Below, piece after piece: positions 52,774 through 62,157 of a stretch of 64,000 nt of DNA. The first letter of the stretch is position 1, and every line of letters begins with the position of its first letter. The stretch spans positions 219,916 through 283,915 of the forward strand of contig CALYLO010000012.1 in the NCBI GenBank assembly GCA_944800085.1, written 5' to 3'. The DNA comes from Paenibacillus melissococcoides (lineage in GTDB: Bacteria; Bacillota; Bacilli; Paenibacillales; Paenibacillaceae). Under the pieces are notes generated by a model, which saw only the letters and a list, made by a program, of their open reading frames with translations, had not been told where the DNA came from and ran no database searches. Both the position numbers and the translations under genes were made by a program.

Positions 52774-54181
52774 AGATGTAACGACGACCATCACCGACGG
52801 CGGACTCGGCATCCGCACGAACCTAGGTGAAGGAGTCCATGTCAAAATCGGTGTAGCTGCCGCACCGTCCGCCTCCCCTGTCGTCATAAGCGGGAATATG
52901 AACGACAAGAAAATCAAGGAATTGCTTGGTCATAGCCCGCTGGCCGATGCCGTCATGGACAGTATAGAGAATGGGGCTGGCAAAATCTATTGCTTCCCGG
53001 TCTCCCCTGCCGTTCCCGGCACGGTGGGGCAAGTACAGAAGGACGGAAGCGGCACAGGAAGCGCGACGGTCACCGGAAACCCATCCAATGCCGTCAAGGT
53101 TACGATGCAAGTGACGGAGAGCGGCGGGCTGAATGAGGCAGCCATTCGGTATGAGGTTGACGGCTTGTTCGAGCAGGAGGTCACTCTCCCCCTCAGTGGC
53201 GTACTGGACATACCGGGTACTGGCCTGAAATTTGCATTTTCGGAAGCAGAGCAAGACAAGGCGAAATCCTTCCTGGTCGGCGACACCTATACCGTATCGA
53301 CGACCGCGCCGCAAATGAGTAATCAGGATGTTTTAGCAGCGATGGACAAGCTGCGGAACGTCAGCTTCTCCTTCGAATTTGTGCATATTGTGGGCGAATC
53401 GGCCAAACCACTATGGACGGCGGTCTCGGAGCAGATTGTGAAGCTGCGCGATACGTACAAGAAGCCGCTCTTTGCCATTTGTGAGGCTCCGCAGTGGGAG
53501 ATGGATGAATCTATTGACGCATTCGTCCAGCGACTTATTGAAGCTCGCAAGGGCCTTTCCAACTATGACCTGCAAATCGTATCCGCCTGGTCAAAATATC
53601 GGAAGATGGACGGCCGGACAAAGGTGGTCAACAATGCAGGGATTGTCTGCGGGCTGTATGCTCTGGCGAAGCCACAGCAGTCTATCGGCGAGACGAAGAG
53701 CTTCAGCATTCCAGAAACGAAGATGTTGGAGCTGCTGCCAGAAGGTATTGAAGACTATGTCGGCCTGCTGGATGAAGAGAAGTACCTGACATTCCGGAGA
53801 TATGAAGGGCTGGATGGTTTTTATGTTACGAATGCCAAGATGATGGCCCCGGATGGATCGGATTATCGGTACGCCGAAGATGTGCGCATCAAGAACAAGA
53901 TCATACGTGAGACTCGTCGGGAAGCTCTCCTCCACCTTCAGAGCGAGGTCGATATGACCGATGTTTCGGGCAGCTTGGAGACGATAGCGAAGTTCATTGA
54001 GACGCCGCTCGATGAGATGGTTCGCGCCAAGGAGATTTCTTCAGGCCGGATTATCGTCCCGTCAGACCAGGACATTCTGGTATCGGAACAACTGGATGTC
54101 ATCATCCGCTATGTGCCGATTGGGCATATTCGGGAGATTCAGATCGACATTGGAATGGAAAATCCGTTCGGGAGGGAATAA
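52766..54181 (+). CDS. DUF2586 tail sheath protein
   Basis: 471 residues. The N-terminal part (TITDGGLGIRTNLGEGVHVK) and the later FVHIVGESAKPLWTAVSEQ and SAWSKYRKMDGRTKVVNNAG regions fit the DUF2586 sheath family. A contractile sheath means a myovirus-type tail, as in Mu. Intact. Confidence 0.85.
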   Translation: MLRDVTTTITDGGLGIRTNLGEGVHVKIGVAAAPSASPVVISGNMNDKKIKELLGHSPLADAVMDSIENGAGKIYCFPVSPAVPGTVGQVQKDGSGTGSATVTGNPSNAVKVTMQVTESGGLNEAAIRYEVDGLFEQEVTLPLSGVLDIPGTGLKFAFSEAEQDKAKSFLVGDTYTVSTTAPQMSNQDVLAAMDKLRNVSFSFEFVHIVGESAKPLWTAVSEQIVKLRDTYKKPLFAICEAPQWEMDESIDAFVQRLIEARKGLSNYDLQIVSAWSKYRKMDGRTKVVNNAGIVCGLYALAKPQQSIGETKSFSIPETKMLELLPEGIEDYVGLLDEEKYLTFRRYEGLDGFYVTNAKMMAPDGSDYRYAEDVRIKNKIIRETRREALLHLQSEVDMTDVSGSLETIAKFIETPLDEMVRAKEISSGRIIVPSDQDILVSEQLDVIIRYVPIGHIREIQIDIGMENPFGRE

Positions 54182-54184
54182 CCA

Positions 54185-54619
54185 ATGGCAATTATCAATG
54201 GAAAGGTATACGACTGGGGAGATATCACCATCTCCATACCGGGCCTCTCCCTGGAAGTGCAAGAAATATCCTACGATGATGAACTGGAAAAGGAAGTCGC
54301 TTACGGCAAAGGGCAACGGCCACGAGGATACGGCGAAGGAAATTATAAATCAGAGGGCAAGCTGAGCCTGCTGCGGGATGACTATGACGACATTGTCCAG
54401 TACTGCAAGAGTAAAAATCTTGGGCTGTACCGCCTTGTGATCCCGAAAATCGTCGTCAGCTACGCCGACGGCGGCGGGCGGACACGGACGGACGTCCTGA
54501 ATACGGTCACTTTCACAAAGGCGTCACACAAGAATGCCCAGGGAGACAAGTCACTGAAGGTTGACCTTGACTTTATCATCGTCAATGGCATTGACAGAGA
54601 CGGAGTCAAGCCTATCTGA
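54185..54619 (+). CDS. Tail tube protein
   Basis: 144 residues, starting four bases after the sheath stop. The beta-rich pattern IINGKVYDWGDITISIPGLS and KGQRPRGYGEGNYKSEGKLS is typical of tail tube (Mu gpM-like) proteins of contractile phages. Intact. Confidence 0.85.
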   Translation: MAIINGKVYDWGDITISIPGLSLEVQEISYDDELEKEVAYGKGQRPRGYGEGNYKSEGKLSLLRDDYDDIVQYCKSKNLGLYRLVIPKIVVSYADGGGRTRTDVLNTVTFTKASHKNAQGDKSLKVDLDFIIVNGIDRDGVKPI

Positions 54620-54665
54620 TTGCATTATTTATCAAAATAGATGACAAAATTCGGAGGTATCTATA

Positions 54666-55022
54666 ATGACCAAAGAAACTGAGATCGCCGTACTCGAACC
54701 AACTCCAATCGAAGTATATAAGGCTCGATATGGCAAGGTGTACCGTTTATTAGCAACGATTGAGCAAGACGATTCTTCTAATCTTGAAATCGAATATTAT
54801 TTCCGTAAGCCGAAGACGGCCAGCTATGACCGCTATGTGAAGACAGCATCTCAAAGTCCGACGAAAGCTCTGCGTGCGTTCGTCATGGACAATGTCGTCG
54901 ATGAACAGGCCGCACAGTTGGAGGCGCACCTCGAAGAATACCCAGCTTTTGCTTTATCACTTGGGGAGAAGCTTCTCACCATGTTAGGCCTGAGCAAGGA
55001 CGTAAATTTAAAGCTACTTTAG
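54666..55022 (+). CDS. Tail assembly chaperone, short form (G-like)
   Basis: 118 residues, ATG after GGAGGT. Small mixed protein in the gp41 position. It ends LSKDVNLKLL and its codons Val-Asn-Leu-Lys include tandem slippery heptamers (A AAT TTA and T TTA AAG) at 55004-55013, so a fraction of ribosomes should shift and make the longer form. Confidence 0.82.
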   Translation: MTKETEIAVLEPTPIEVYKARYGKVYRLLATIEQDDSSNLEIEYYFRKPKTASYDRYVKTASQSPTKALRAFVMDNVVDEQAAQLEAHLEEYPAFALSLGEKLLTMLGLSKDVNLKLL

Positions 55023-55231
55023 ATAGCTGTCTCCAGGAGGTAAAAACCAATTTTATAGAGTCCGGCATGCTGGAAATCTATCGGTTTTTGCCTCCTGCTG
55101 TTCTAAAGGGGAAAGAAGTCGGAGACATGGACATGGATGAGTTTATTCGGGCCTTGGCTCAAGCTAGAGTCATCCAGGAGCTTGAAGAGAACATCCTAGC
55201 GAGGGCAATTACAAAAGTCTTCGGGGAGTAA
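54666..55231 (+). CDS. Tail assembly chaperone, -1 frameshifted long form (GT-like)
   Basis: Slippage at 55004-55013 to the -1 frame gives an extension KATLDSCLQEVKTNF... through IESGMLEIYRFLPPAVL and IRALAQARVIQELEEN, stopping at 55231. The extension has no start of its own and a hairpin (AGCTA 55012-55016 / TAGCT 55024-55028) lies downstream as a possible stimulator. This matches the G/GT chaperones found before tape measure genes in many tailed phages. Confidence 0.75.
55004..55028 (+). promoter_or_regulatory. Programmed -1 frameshift signal
   Basis: In the zero frame the sequence reads GTA AAT TTA AAG: A AAT TTA (55004-55010) and T TTA AAG (55007-55013) both fit X XXY YYZ. An AGCTA/TAGCT stem follows at 55012-55028. 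Confidence 0.75.
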
Positions 55232-55232
55232 A

Positions 55233-55262
55233 AAGGCCATCCCCTAAAAGGATGGCTTCTCT
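55233..55262. terminator. Bidirectional terminator between chaperone and moron genes
   Basis: GCCATCC (55236-55242) pairs with GGATGGC (55250-55256). On the minus strand it is followed by CTTTTT. The minus-strand gene's stop codon lies in the loop at 55244. Confidence 0.7.
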
Positions 55263-55483
55263 CTTCGAATCCAGCTTCGATATAGGATGGTAGCGTGCTT
55301 GACGGTCTTTCGAATCCCCTCTTTTTTCTTATCCTGGTGGCGGCCCATTGTTTGCTCGTTCCCGACCCATAGGCAATACGGAATGACATATATGGTGAGC
55401 GGTACAAAGATGAGGATGGATATCACTGCACCCGCACAGATGGCGAATACAAGCAGTTTAAACGCAAATGCAATACCAACCAT
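55244..55483 (-). CDS. Minus-strand membrane protein, probable moron
   Basis: 79 residues. The minus-strand ATG at 55483 has GAGGAGGAACTCC upstream, an excellent ribosome binding site. The N-terminal half is strongly hydrophobic (about residues 5-40, likely one or two membrane segments) and the C-terminal half is basic (HQDKKKEGIRKTVKHA). It is the only minus-strand gene in the late tail operon, with a possible promoter TTGGTG-N18-TATAGT (revcomp of about 55505-55535) and a terminator. These are the marks of a moron expressed from the prophage; its function is unknown. Confidence 0.7.
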   Translation of the reverse strand: MVGIAFAFKLLVFAICAGAVISILIFVPLTIYVIPYCLWVGNEQTMGRHQDKKKEGIRKTVKHATILYRSWIRREKPSF

Positions 55484-55562
55484 TTGGAGTTCCTCCTCTT
55501 CACTATATGTATAAGACAAATATACCACCAATATCAGGAAAATGGAACGGGGTGATAATGTT

Positions 55563-57941
55563 GTGAGTCTGGATTCTATTTTTAGGCTTTCAGTCATCGT
55601 AGGAATGATTGACCAGTTATCCGGCCCCAATGTCACGTATTAACGCAACAGTGGACGGGTCAGTAAGCAAGATTGATAGATTGAACCAAAGCTTCGGCAG
55701 TATGACGAAAACTGGTCTGTTGATGGCCGGAGTCGGGATGCAAATATCGGACTCGGTGCTGAAGCCAGTAGAGGCCACATTCGACACGCGCCGGGCTCTT
55801 GGGGAGCTGGCATCTCTGGGAACGGAGAACTTGGGGCTCTTGGAGCAGGCTGCGGAGAGACTTTTCCGATCAGTGGGCTGGCACAACAAAATCAGACTTT
55901 TTGACGGCAGCGTACTCAATCAAATCCGGGATTGCATCTCTGACGGATGAAGGCGTTGCGGAATATACTCGTTTGGCTGGCCTGACGGGTAAAGCGACTA
56001 AGGCCTCCGTTGAAGAGATGACATCGTTGTTTGCTACAGGGTACGGGATCTATAAGGATTACTACAAGGACATGTCGGACATTGAATTTGCTGAAGCTTT
56101 CTCGGCGGGCATATCCGATTCCATCCGGATATTCAAGACATCCGGTTCTGGAATGTCTCAAGCGATTCAGACGCTCGGGGCAGCTGCAACATCGGCGAAT
56201 GTACCGCTCGAAGAACAGCTCGCCATTGTGGGTATGCTACAAGCTACGATGTCCGGGTCCTGAGGCGGGAACAAAATATAAAGCGTTCTTCCGCTCAGCA
56301 GCGAAGGCGGGTGAAGAGCTTGGATTGAAGTTTACAGATACGAATAACCAACTGCTATCGATGCCTGAGAATCCTTTCTCTTCTCCGTGGCAAGTTCGGA
56401 GAGACGATGGATGCAGCGGAGAAGATGCAGCTACAAAAAGCATTCGGTACAGATGAAGCCGTAGCCTTGATTGACCTGCTCTATAACAAAACGGGTGAAC
56501 TACAAGATAACATTTTGCTTCTTTATGACTCTATGGGGCAAGGGGCAGATATCGCTACTAAGATGGCGGGCGCAATAAATGAAACAGAAGGCGAAAAATA
56601 TACCCGGCTAACTCAGCGAGTTCGTAATCTTACTGAGGAGATCGGGAAACAGCTCCTCCCTACCTATAATCAGATAATTGAACAAGGAGAGAGAGTATTA
56701 CAGAGTGTCGGAGAATGGATTGCTGAGAATCAGGAGCTTGTCAAAGTTCTCGCCATTGTCCTATTGACCATCGAGGTCTTTTGACCGGACTGGGCACGCT
56801 TATCGGTGTATTTGGTGCTGTAGGCATGGTTATTACCAAGACAAGCGGGCATCGTTCGCGGCTTTCGGACAGCGTTAAGAGCAATACCAAGCATGCTCAC
56901 GACGATCAGGATTATGGCCCTCTATGCCGGGGACGGTATCAGGGCCGGATTCAAAGGTATTGGAACGGTTACGAAGGGAGCCGTGACCGGAATAAAGAAT
57001 GTGGCAGTTGGTATGGCGCACATGGCACGTCAGGCGATAATGACCGCCGTCAGAGCAATGCCCGGTCTGATTGCTTCGGTATGGTCATTTACGGCTGCAC
57101 TACTTGCCAACCCGATTACGTGGGTCGTGGTCGGTATTATGGCCTTGATAGCTGCTCTCGTACTGTTATGGCAAAACTGGGATGCCGTCGTGAGTTTCCT
57201 TTCGAGCTTATGGGATGGCTTCGTGAACGGCATCGTCGCGGGTTTCGATTGGATTCGCAATTTGTTCAATGGGATGCCGGGTTGGCTTCAGGTCGCAATC
57301 GCTGCATTTTTCCCATTCATCGGAATTCCGATGCTGATCATCAATAATTGGAGCAGCATTAAGAGCTTTTCTCGAATCTCTGGAGCGGCATTACGGATGT
57401 ATTCCAAAAAAGTGTTCAGTGGTGTAAAGACTTCATTACTGGCACATTGAGCTGGTTCCGAGAGTCCGGTTCTAAAGTCATTACGACTTTCACGGACGGG
57501 ATCAAGAGCGTCATTAACGCACCAGTCAATATGGTGAAATCAGGACTAGCAAAGGTCAGGGAGCTTCTTCCCTTCTCCGATGCACATGAAGGCCCGCTAT
57601 CCGAGCTGACGTTATCAGGCCGTCGAGTATTCGAGACGATTGGCACAGGGATGGAACAGAGCGAAAACGTTCCGGCAGAAATGACGGAGCGTGCCTTTGC
57701 CAAAATGGATCTTTCGCGTGATGACGTGAAGAAAATCAACCTACGCGAGACGATCATGAACCGTTCCGAGAGCAATACCACCACAAAGGAAACCGACAGA
57801 GGCATGAACATCGAAAGATTGGAGTTGTCGGTCGACCTAAGCAGCCTGAAGGACTTGCCTGCCCTGTTCAAACTGCTTGAAGAAATCCGAGACTATACCA
57901 ACAGCAACGGCATGACCCCATCAACGGGAGGTAGAGCATGA
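55563..57941 (+). pseudogene. Tape measure protein, broken by seven apparent frameshifts
   Basis: GTG 55563 follows GGGGTGAT. Joining frames gives a tape measure of about 790 residues: SLDSIFRLSVIVGMIDQLSG, INATVDGSVSKIDRLNQSFG, a phage tail tape measure domain (SDFLTAAYSIKSGIASLTDE), then hydrophobic helical parts (WVVVGIMALIAALVLLW). The frame must shift near 55626 (+1), 55880 (+1), 56262 (+1), 56376 (+1), 56777 (-1), 56848 (+1) and 57369 (-1). Each site is next to a short run of one base. Without correction no functional protein could be made, so it is either decay or sequence error. Confidence 0.8.
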
Positions 57942-58552
57942 TCTATGTCGATGAAAGTACAGTAAAGGTCGGCAAGGTTGTCCTCCCTGGCCTGTTCAAG
58001 AGCCTTGAAATTAAAGAGGATGCTCGCGTGGAGGAACAGGAAATCGAGGGCAAGGCGGCGCGGCCGAAGCAGGCCACGGGATATGAGGACGCCAAGGTAA
58101 CGCTTGAGCTTATTTTGGAGGATGGCCCGAAGCTCACGAAACTGCAAAAACTGGCTGTCATTCAGAAGCTATTCCGGAAGCCGGGTCAAGCAAGGCCAGT
58201 CATGCACACCATTGTAAACGAGCACACCGCTGCCCGTGGTATCTCGAAGGTTATCTTTAAAAATCTGGTGACCAAAGAACAGAGCAAGAATTCCGCGATG
58301 ACCGTCAGCATTGAGTTCTGGCAATACGGGACAGTTAAAATTGTGGCAAGCAAGAAATCCAGCAAGAAAAAGAATGAAAAGAGCAGCAGCGCATCGAGCG
58401 GTTCGGGTTCGGGAATCAATCTGAATGCCAATTATCAAAACTACCTGGATACAGGTTCCCGGGGAACCGCACCTAAATTAAGCAAGACAGCCGCGACGGA
58501 TATCCCGCCGCCTGTCTCGACGAATCAAAAGCTCGCTGCTCTGCCGTTCTAG
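57938..58552 (+). CDS. Tail or baseplate protein after the tape measure
   Basis: 204 residues overlapping the tape measure end by ATGA. The N-terminal part is beta-rich (VKVGKVVLPGLFKSLEIKED, then YEDAKVTLELILEDG), and the C-terminal part is a basic and Ser-rich linker (SKKSSKKKNEKSSSASSGSG) with a short tail. The position corresponds to gp43 of Mu or the XkdP-type slot; no LysM domain is obvious. Intact. Confidence 0.68.
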   Translation: MIYVDESTVKVGKVVLPGLFKSLEIKEDARVEEQEIEGKAARPKQATGYEDAKVTLELILEDGPKLTKLQKLAVIQKLFRKPGQARPVMHTIVNEHTAARGISKVIFKNLVTKEQSKNSAMTVSIEFWQYGTVKIVASKKSSKKKNEKSSSASSGSGSGINLNANYQNYLDTGSRGTAPKLSKTAATDIPPPVSTNQKLAALPF

Positions 58553-58560
58553 GAGGACGA

Positions 58561-59622
58561 ATGATGGATCTGGAGATGGAGCTCTTCTATCCCGAGATAC
58601 GTGTCACCATTGAGGAATATGAACTCCAAGAAGGAATAGAAATCGAAGTGTATTCTTCGGCTGACTCATACTTTGATTGGGCAAAGGTCAGATTTACGGA
58701 GCAATTCCAGGATAAGCTTTCGATTAGTCGGAAGGCTCCGGCCAGTATCGAGCTCGGCTATGATGGAGAGTTCCATGACGTATTCGAGGGGTATGTGGTC
58801 AGTCCATATTCTTCTGCCAACCAAAATGAAATCATCCTGAAGGATGGAATGATACTGCTGGAAGAGACGATAGTATCGAACACCTTTTTGGATGTGACTC
58901 CCCAGGAGATGCTGAACTACTTGCTCGGCAAAGCAGGGATATCAAATTCGGTGCTCTCTCCCAAGATGTTCCCGAAGAAAGCCCGGCTTCCTATTCTTCA
59001 GAAGACTGCACTTGCAGTCATTGAGGATATCCGTTCCATTTGGAAAGCACAGATGCCCTTTTTCTTCTCGGGTAATGTCTTCTACTGGGGAGAGCAGCCG
59101 GAACAGCCTCTCATATACGAGTTTGTCTATGCCGAGAATATCATCTCACTGGAGCGTTCAGGCGGTGCATGGGAACTCGAAACCGTGTCCGTCCCTTTTG
59201 TTAGGCATTCGCATGTTATTCGGGTACAACATCCGAAGGTATCGGGCGAGTTCGCTGTCAAAAAGGTTGTATTTTCACATCGGCAACGGGATTTATCCGA
59301 ACTCGAATTTACTTTTAAGGAGGGCGGTATCTTGTTAGAGGACATGATTCAAGCGGTCATTGATAAGCGGATCAAAGAGCAATATCCTCATGTGCAGCTC
59401 GCCGCCGGAATGCTCGCCGAAGTGACCAGGGTTAGCGAGGGGACGGATATCCACGAATATAACCTGAAGATGCTAAACGAAGCTCGCACGGTTGATGAGC
59501 GGTTTCCGGAGATCCCGAATGTCAAGTCTGACAAGAAATTCGATCTAGGTGATATTGTGGCCGTGCTTCTTCTCTACGGACAAGTGGATGCCCATATCAT
59601 TGGCAAGGCGGCGGTGGAGTAA
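58561..59622 (+). CDS. Baseplate hub protein, late control D-like
   Basis: 353 residues, ATG after AGGAGGACGA. It fits the gpD/gp44 hub type: LSISRKAPASIELGYDGEFH, FLDVTPQEMLNYLLGKAGIS, SLERSGGAWELETVSVPFVR. The hub forms the tip of the tail tube. Stop and next start overlap as TAATG. Intact. Confidence 0.8.
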   Translation: MMDLEMELFYPEIRVTIEEYELQEGIEIEVYSSADSYFDWAKVRFTEQFQDKLSISRKAPASIELGYDGEFHDVFEGYVVSPYSSANQNEIILKDGMILLEETIVSNTFLDVTPQEMLNYLLGKAGISNSVLSPKMFPKKARLPILQKTALAVIEDIRSIWKAQMPFFFSGNVFYWGEQPEQPLIYEFVYAENIISLERSGGAWELETVSVPFVRHSHVIRVQHPKVSGEFAVKKVVFSHRQRDLSELEFTFKEGGILLEDMIQAVIDKRIKEQYPHVQLAAGMLAEVTRVSEGTDIHEYNLKMLNEARTVDERFPEIPNVKSDKKFDLGDIVAVLLLYGQVDAHIIGKAAVE

Positions 59623-60035
59623 TGGCAGGCCTTCACGATTCAGACATCCGTCTGGATGCCAACTGGCAGCCAGCGGCAGCCGCAAACGGCGAGGCCTTGC
59701 TCGTCACTGACTATGATTGTTTATTCCAAGATATCCGATTGGAAGCGTTGACCCAGGAAGGCGAGCTTTTCTATGACGAGTCCTGGGGGTGGTCATTGCT
59801 GGAGTTTATCCAGTCGCAGGATGATGAGCTCACGAGGCTGGAAATCGAGCAACGCGTGAAGGAAAAGCTGGAGCGCCGGATCGAGATTGACGCGGACACA
59901 ATTCAGGTCATTACAGCGTTCAGGGGGGATGCCATTACCGTTCATGCTTCCTTCAGGTTTCGAGGCGACGAACGCTTGTATGAGCTTGATGTCGACCTGG
60001 ACAGAGTGAAAGTTGAGGTGGTACTCGTTGATTGA
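59622..60035 (+). CDS. Baseplate protein (gp46/W25-like)
   Basis: 137 residues. ANGEALLVTDYDCLFQDIRL, then GELFYDESWGWSLLEFIQSQ, matches the gp46 / DUF2634-like baseplate wedge slot. It precedes the J gene as in Mu. Intact; overlaps J by 8 nt. Confidence 0.75.
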   Translation: MAGLHDSDIRLDANWQPAAAANGEALLVTDYDCLFQDIRLEALTQEGELFYDESWGWSLLEFIQSQDDELTRLEIEQRVKEKLERRIEIDADTIQVITAFRGDAITVHASFRFRGDERLYELDVDLDRVKVEVVLVD

Positions 60036-61152
60036 TGATAAGGTGTTGGATCAACTGCTCCCCATCCCCGACCGGGAAGAGACAAAAAACAAGCTGCGGG
60101 AAGAGCTTGAACAAGAAGGCTTCGTCATAACGAATCTATTCACGGGGGGCGTATTCTATACGCTGATGATGATTGCCATTCAAGTACGGATTGACTTGGT
60201 TCTTCTTTTGCGAAAGGTGTTGAACAACCAGTTTGTTGCGCATGCCGAATCCGGTTGGTTGGAGCTGAAAGCAGCGGACTTCTCCAAGCGGAGAAAACAG
60301 CCCGTAAAAACACGGGGATTCGTGACGTTGAAGCGCAAGGCGGCAGGAAAAGCAGTCAAGATTGCCAAAGGAGACGTTTTCCGGACGGAACCGGATATGC
60401 TCGGCGAGGAACTCCGGTTCATCGCCCTGGAAAATAGCACAATGCCAGCGGATGCCCTATCCCATCGTGTGGCAGTAGAGGCCGAAAAGGCAGGATCAAC
60501 ATACAACGTTCCGCCCGGTCAAATCCGGCGGTCATTGACCCACATCGAGAGCATAGACGAGATTACAAATGATGTAGATTGGATTACCCGTGAAGGCAGC
60601 GACCTCGAAGATATAGAGAGCCTACGGGCACGAACATTGAATTCCTGGGCGGAGCTCTCCACGTTGCCGATAGCTGCCAAGTACAAAAACGTATGCGAAG
60701 CTATCCCCGGCGTGCTATATGTACGCGTCGATGACCTTCACCCTCGCGGCCAGGGCACGATTGACATCATTGTCACGGGAACGGCGGGCACACCATCAGA
60801 AGGCCTCCTTCAAAAAGTCCGAGAGGAGGCCGAGAAGATAAAAGGCCCGGACGAAACCTCCTGGTTAAGGCATCGGATACGGTGACACAGGACATTGATA
60901 TAACCATTTGGATAGCATCGGATGCATCCGATGCAGGCATAGAAGAGCGCGCCAAGGCCATTCTGACAGAGCTCCTCCGAATCAAAAAAGGTCGCAGCCT
61001 GAATGAATTGAATCATTCAGACATCATTTTCGCGATTCGGAAGGAACTCGACGTCAGGAACGTAAAGGTCAATAATCGCCGCAAGACGTTGTCTTGGACA
61101 ACTCCAAGGTGATTGTTCTCGGTGAGGTCACCGTTAGGCTGATGAGGGGTAA
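60028..61152 (+). pseudogene. Baseplate J-like protein with three apparent frameshifts
   Basis: TTG 60028 after GAGGTGG. The frame reads as baseplate J (SGWLELKAADFSKRRKQPVK, GSDLEDIESLRARTLNSWAE), then needs -1 shifts near 60862, 61080 and 61143 to reach VTQDIDITIWIASDASDAGI, DNSKVIVLGEVTV and a natural stop at 61152 just before the next gene's start. Each lost base sits in or beside a run of C or G. The predicted full length of about 375 residues is normal for J. Confidence 0.75.
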
Positions 61153-61156
61153 CTAC

Positions 61157-61677
61157 ATGTTTCAAAAATTCAGTGATTACATGTTTTATCTCCTATATGG
61201 CCCATTAAAAAAAATTGCCAAGAAGGATAATCAGTTCTATATCTTTCTCAAGGTAATTGGCAAATTGTTTGACCAGACGAAGGAAGACATCTTCCGCGTC
61301 CGCGAGGAATCGATGATCATCTCTGCAAGCGAGACGATGCTACTCGAACACGGTCGGGATCGGGACATGCCACGATTAAAGGGCGAAGACGTTGAGGCGT
61401 ATCGTTTACGGTTGATGATGAAGAACCTTATAGCGGAACAAGCCGGAACCAAGGAAGGCATACTTACCGCGCTTCGGGCGCTTGGATATGAGCATTCATA
61501 TATCGAGCCCTATTATATCCATGACCCGGAGCGTTGGGCCGAATTATTGTCTACCTGGGCAGCTCGGCACCGAGCGGAATTAATGACATCGCCGTCATTG
61601 ATGCAGAAGTGATGAAGGTAAAGCCAGCTCGTTCAAAGCCTAGTTACGGCATCGAAGAAGGGCCGGATCGACTGTAG
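61157..61677 (+). pseudogene. gp48/DUF2313-like baseplate protein with one frameshift
   Basis: ATG 61157 after GATGAGGGG. The start FQKFSDYMFYLLYGPLKKIA and LLEHGRDRDMPRLKGEDVEA is typical of the YmfQ/DUF2313 family. A -1 shift near 61545 is needed to read GSSAPSGINDIAVIDAEVMK and end at 61677. In the uncorrected frame it stops at 61612. Confidence 0.72.
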
Positions 61678-61841
61678 TGATACAATCTACCTTCAGCTTC
61701 GGCTCTGTAGGGCTGCCGCTCTGTAATACCATTAAATGCGGGACGTGGCCGACAGGGGTTGGTTACTTGATCCATACTCCTCCCTGCAACACAATCAAAT
61801 GTGGCACATGGCCACCTGCTAACGAGGTGACGACGTCGTGA
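61677..61841 (+). CDS. 54-residue microprotein with a duplicated Cys motif
   Basis: GTG 61677 overlaps the previous stop (TAGTG) and the stop overlaps the next start (GTGA). The protein contains CNTIKCGTWP twice, about 25 residues apart, giving four cysteines. The repeat is exact. Such small proteins lie between baseplate and fibre genes of some Gram-positive phages (recollection, not checked). It is intact while both neighbours carry frameshifts. The role is unknown; it could be a fibre adaptor or metal-binding tip. Confidence 0.65.
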   Translation: MIQSTFSFGSVGLPLCNTIKCGTWPTGVGYLIHTPPCNTIKCGTWPPANEVTTS

Positions 61842-62157
61842 AGACTTTTACAGAAATCGGACTTCAAAAGCAATTACAAAGATTCGCCGATTCTCTCTCT
61901 CATGCAGCATATCAAAACTCAGGCGAGACGAAACGGATTGACTTCATGAAGCTTACTGCCGAGGGAGATACAGTTCGAGTGTACATCTATTTCGATGACA
62001 GTGTCGCGGGTCAAATTGGAAAACGTGAATTGATAGACCATGACGGCGATATTGTTGCCCGGCTGAAAGAGAATTCATCAAGCCAGCGAGTAAGGGCTTG
62101 TATGTAGCATTCAAATATAGATTGATTGAAATGGAGGTCGAGGGGCTTGGCATATAA
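61838..62157 (+). pseudogene. Small tail protein with one frameshift
   Basis: GTG 61838, coupled to the previous stop. MKTFTEIGLQKQLQRFADSL and VRVYIYFDDSVAG are followed by a needed -1 shift near 62068, after which the frame reads EFIKPASKGLYVAFKYRLIE and stops at 62157. Uncorrected it would stop at 62107. Unknown tail-fibre-region protein. Confidence 0.6.
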
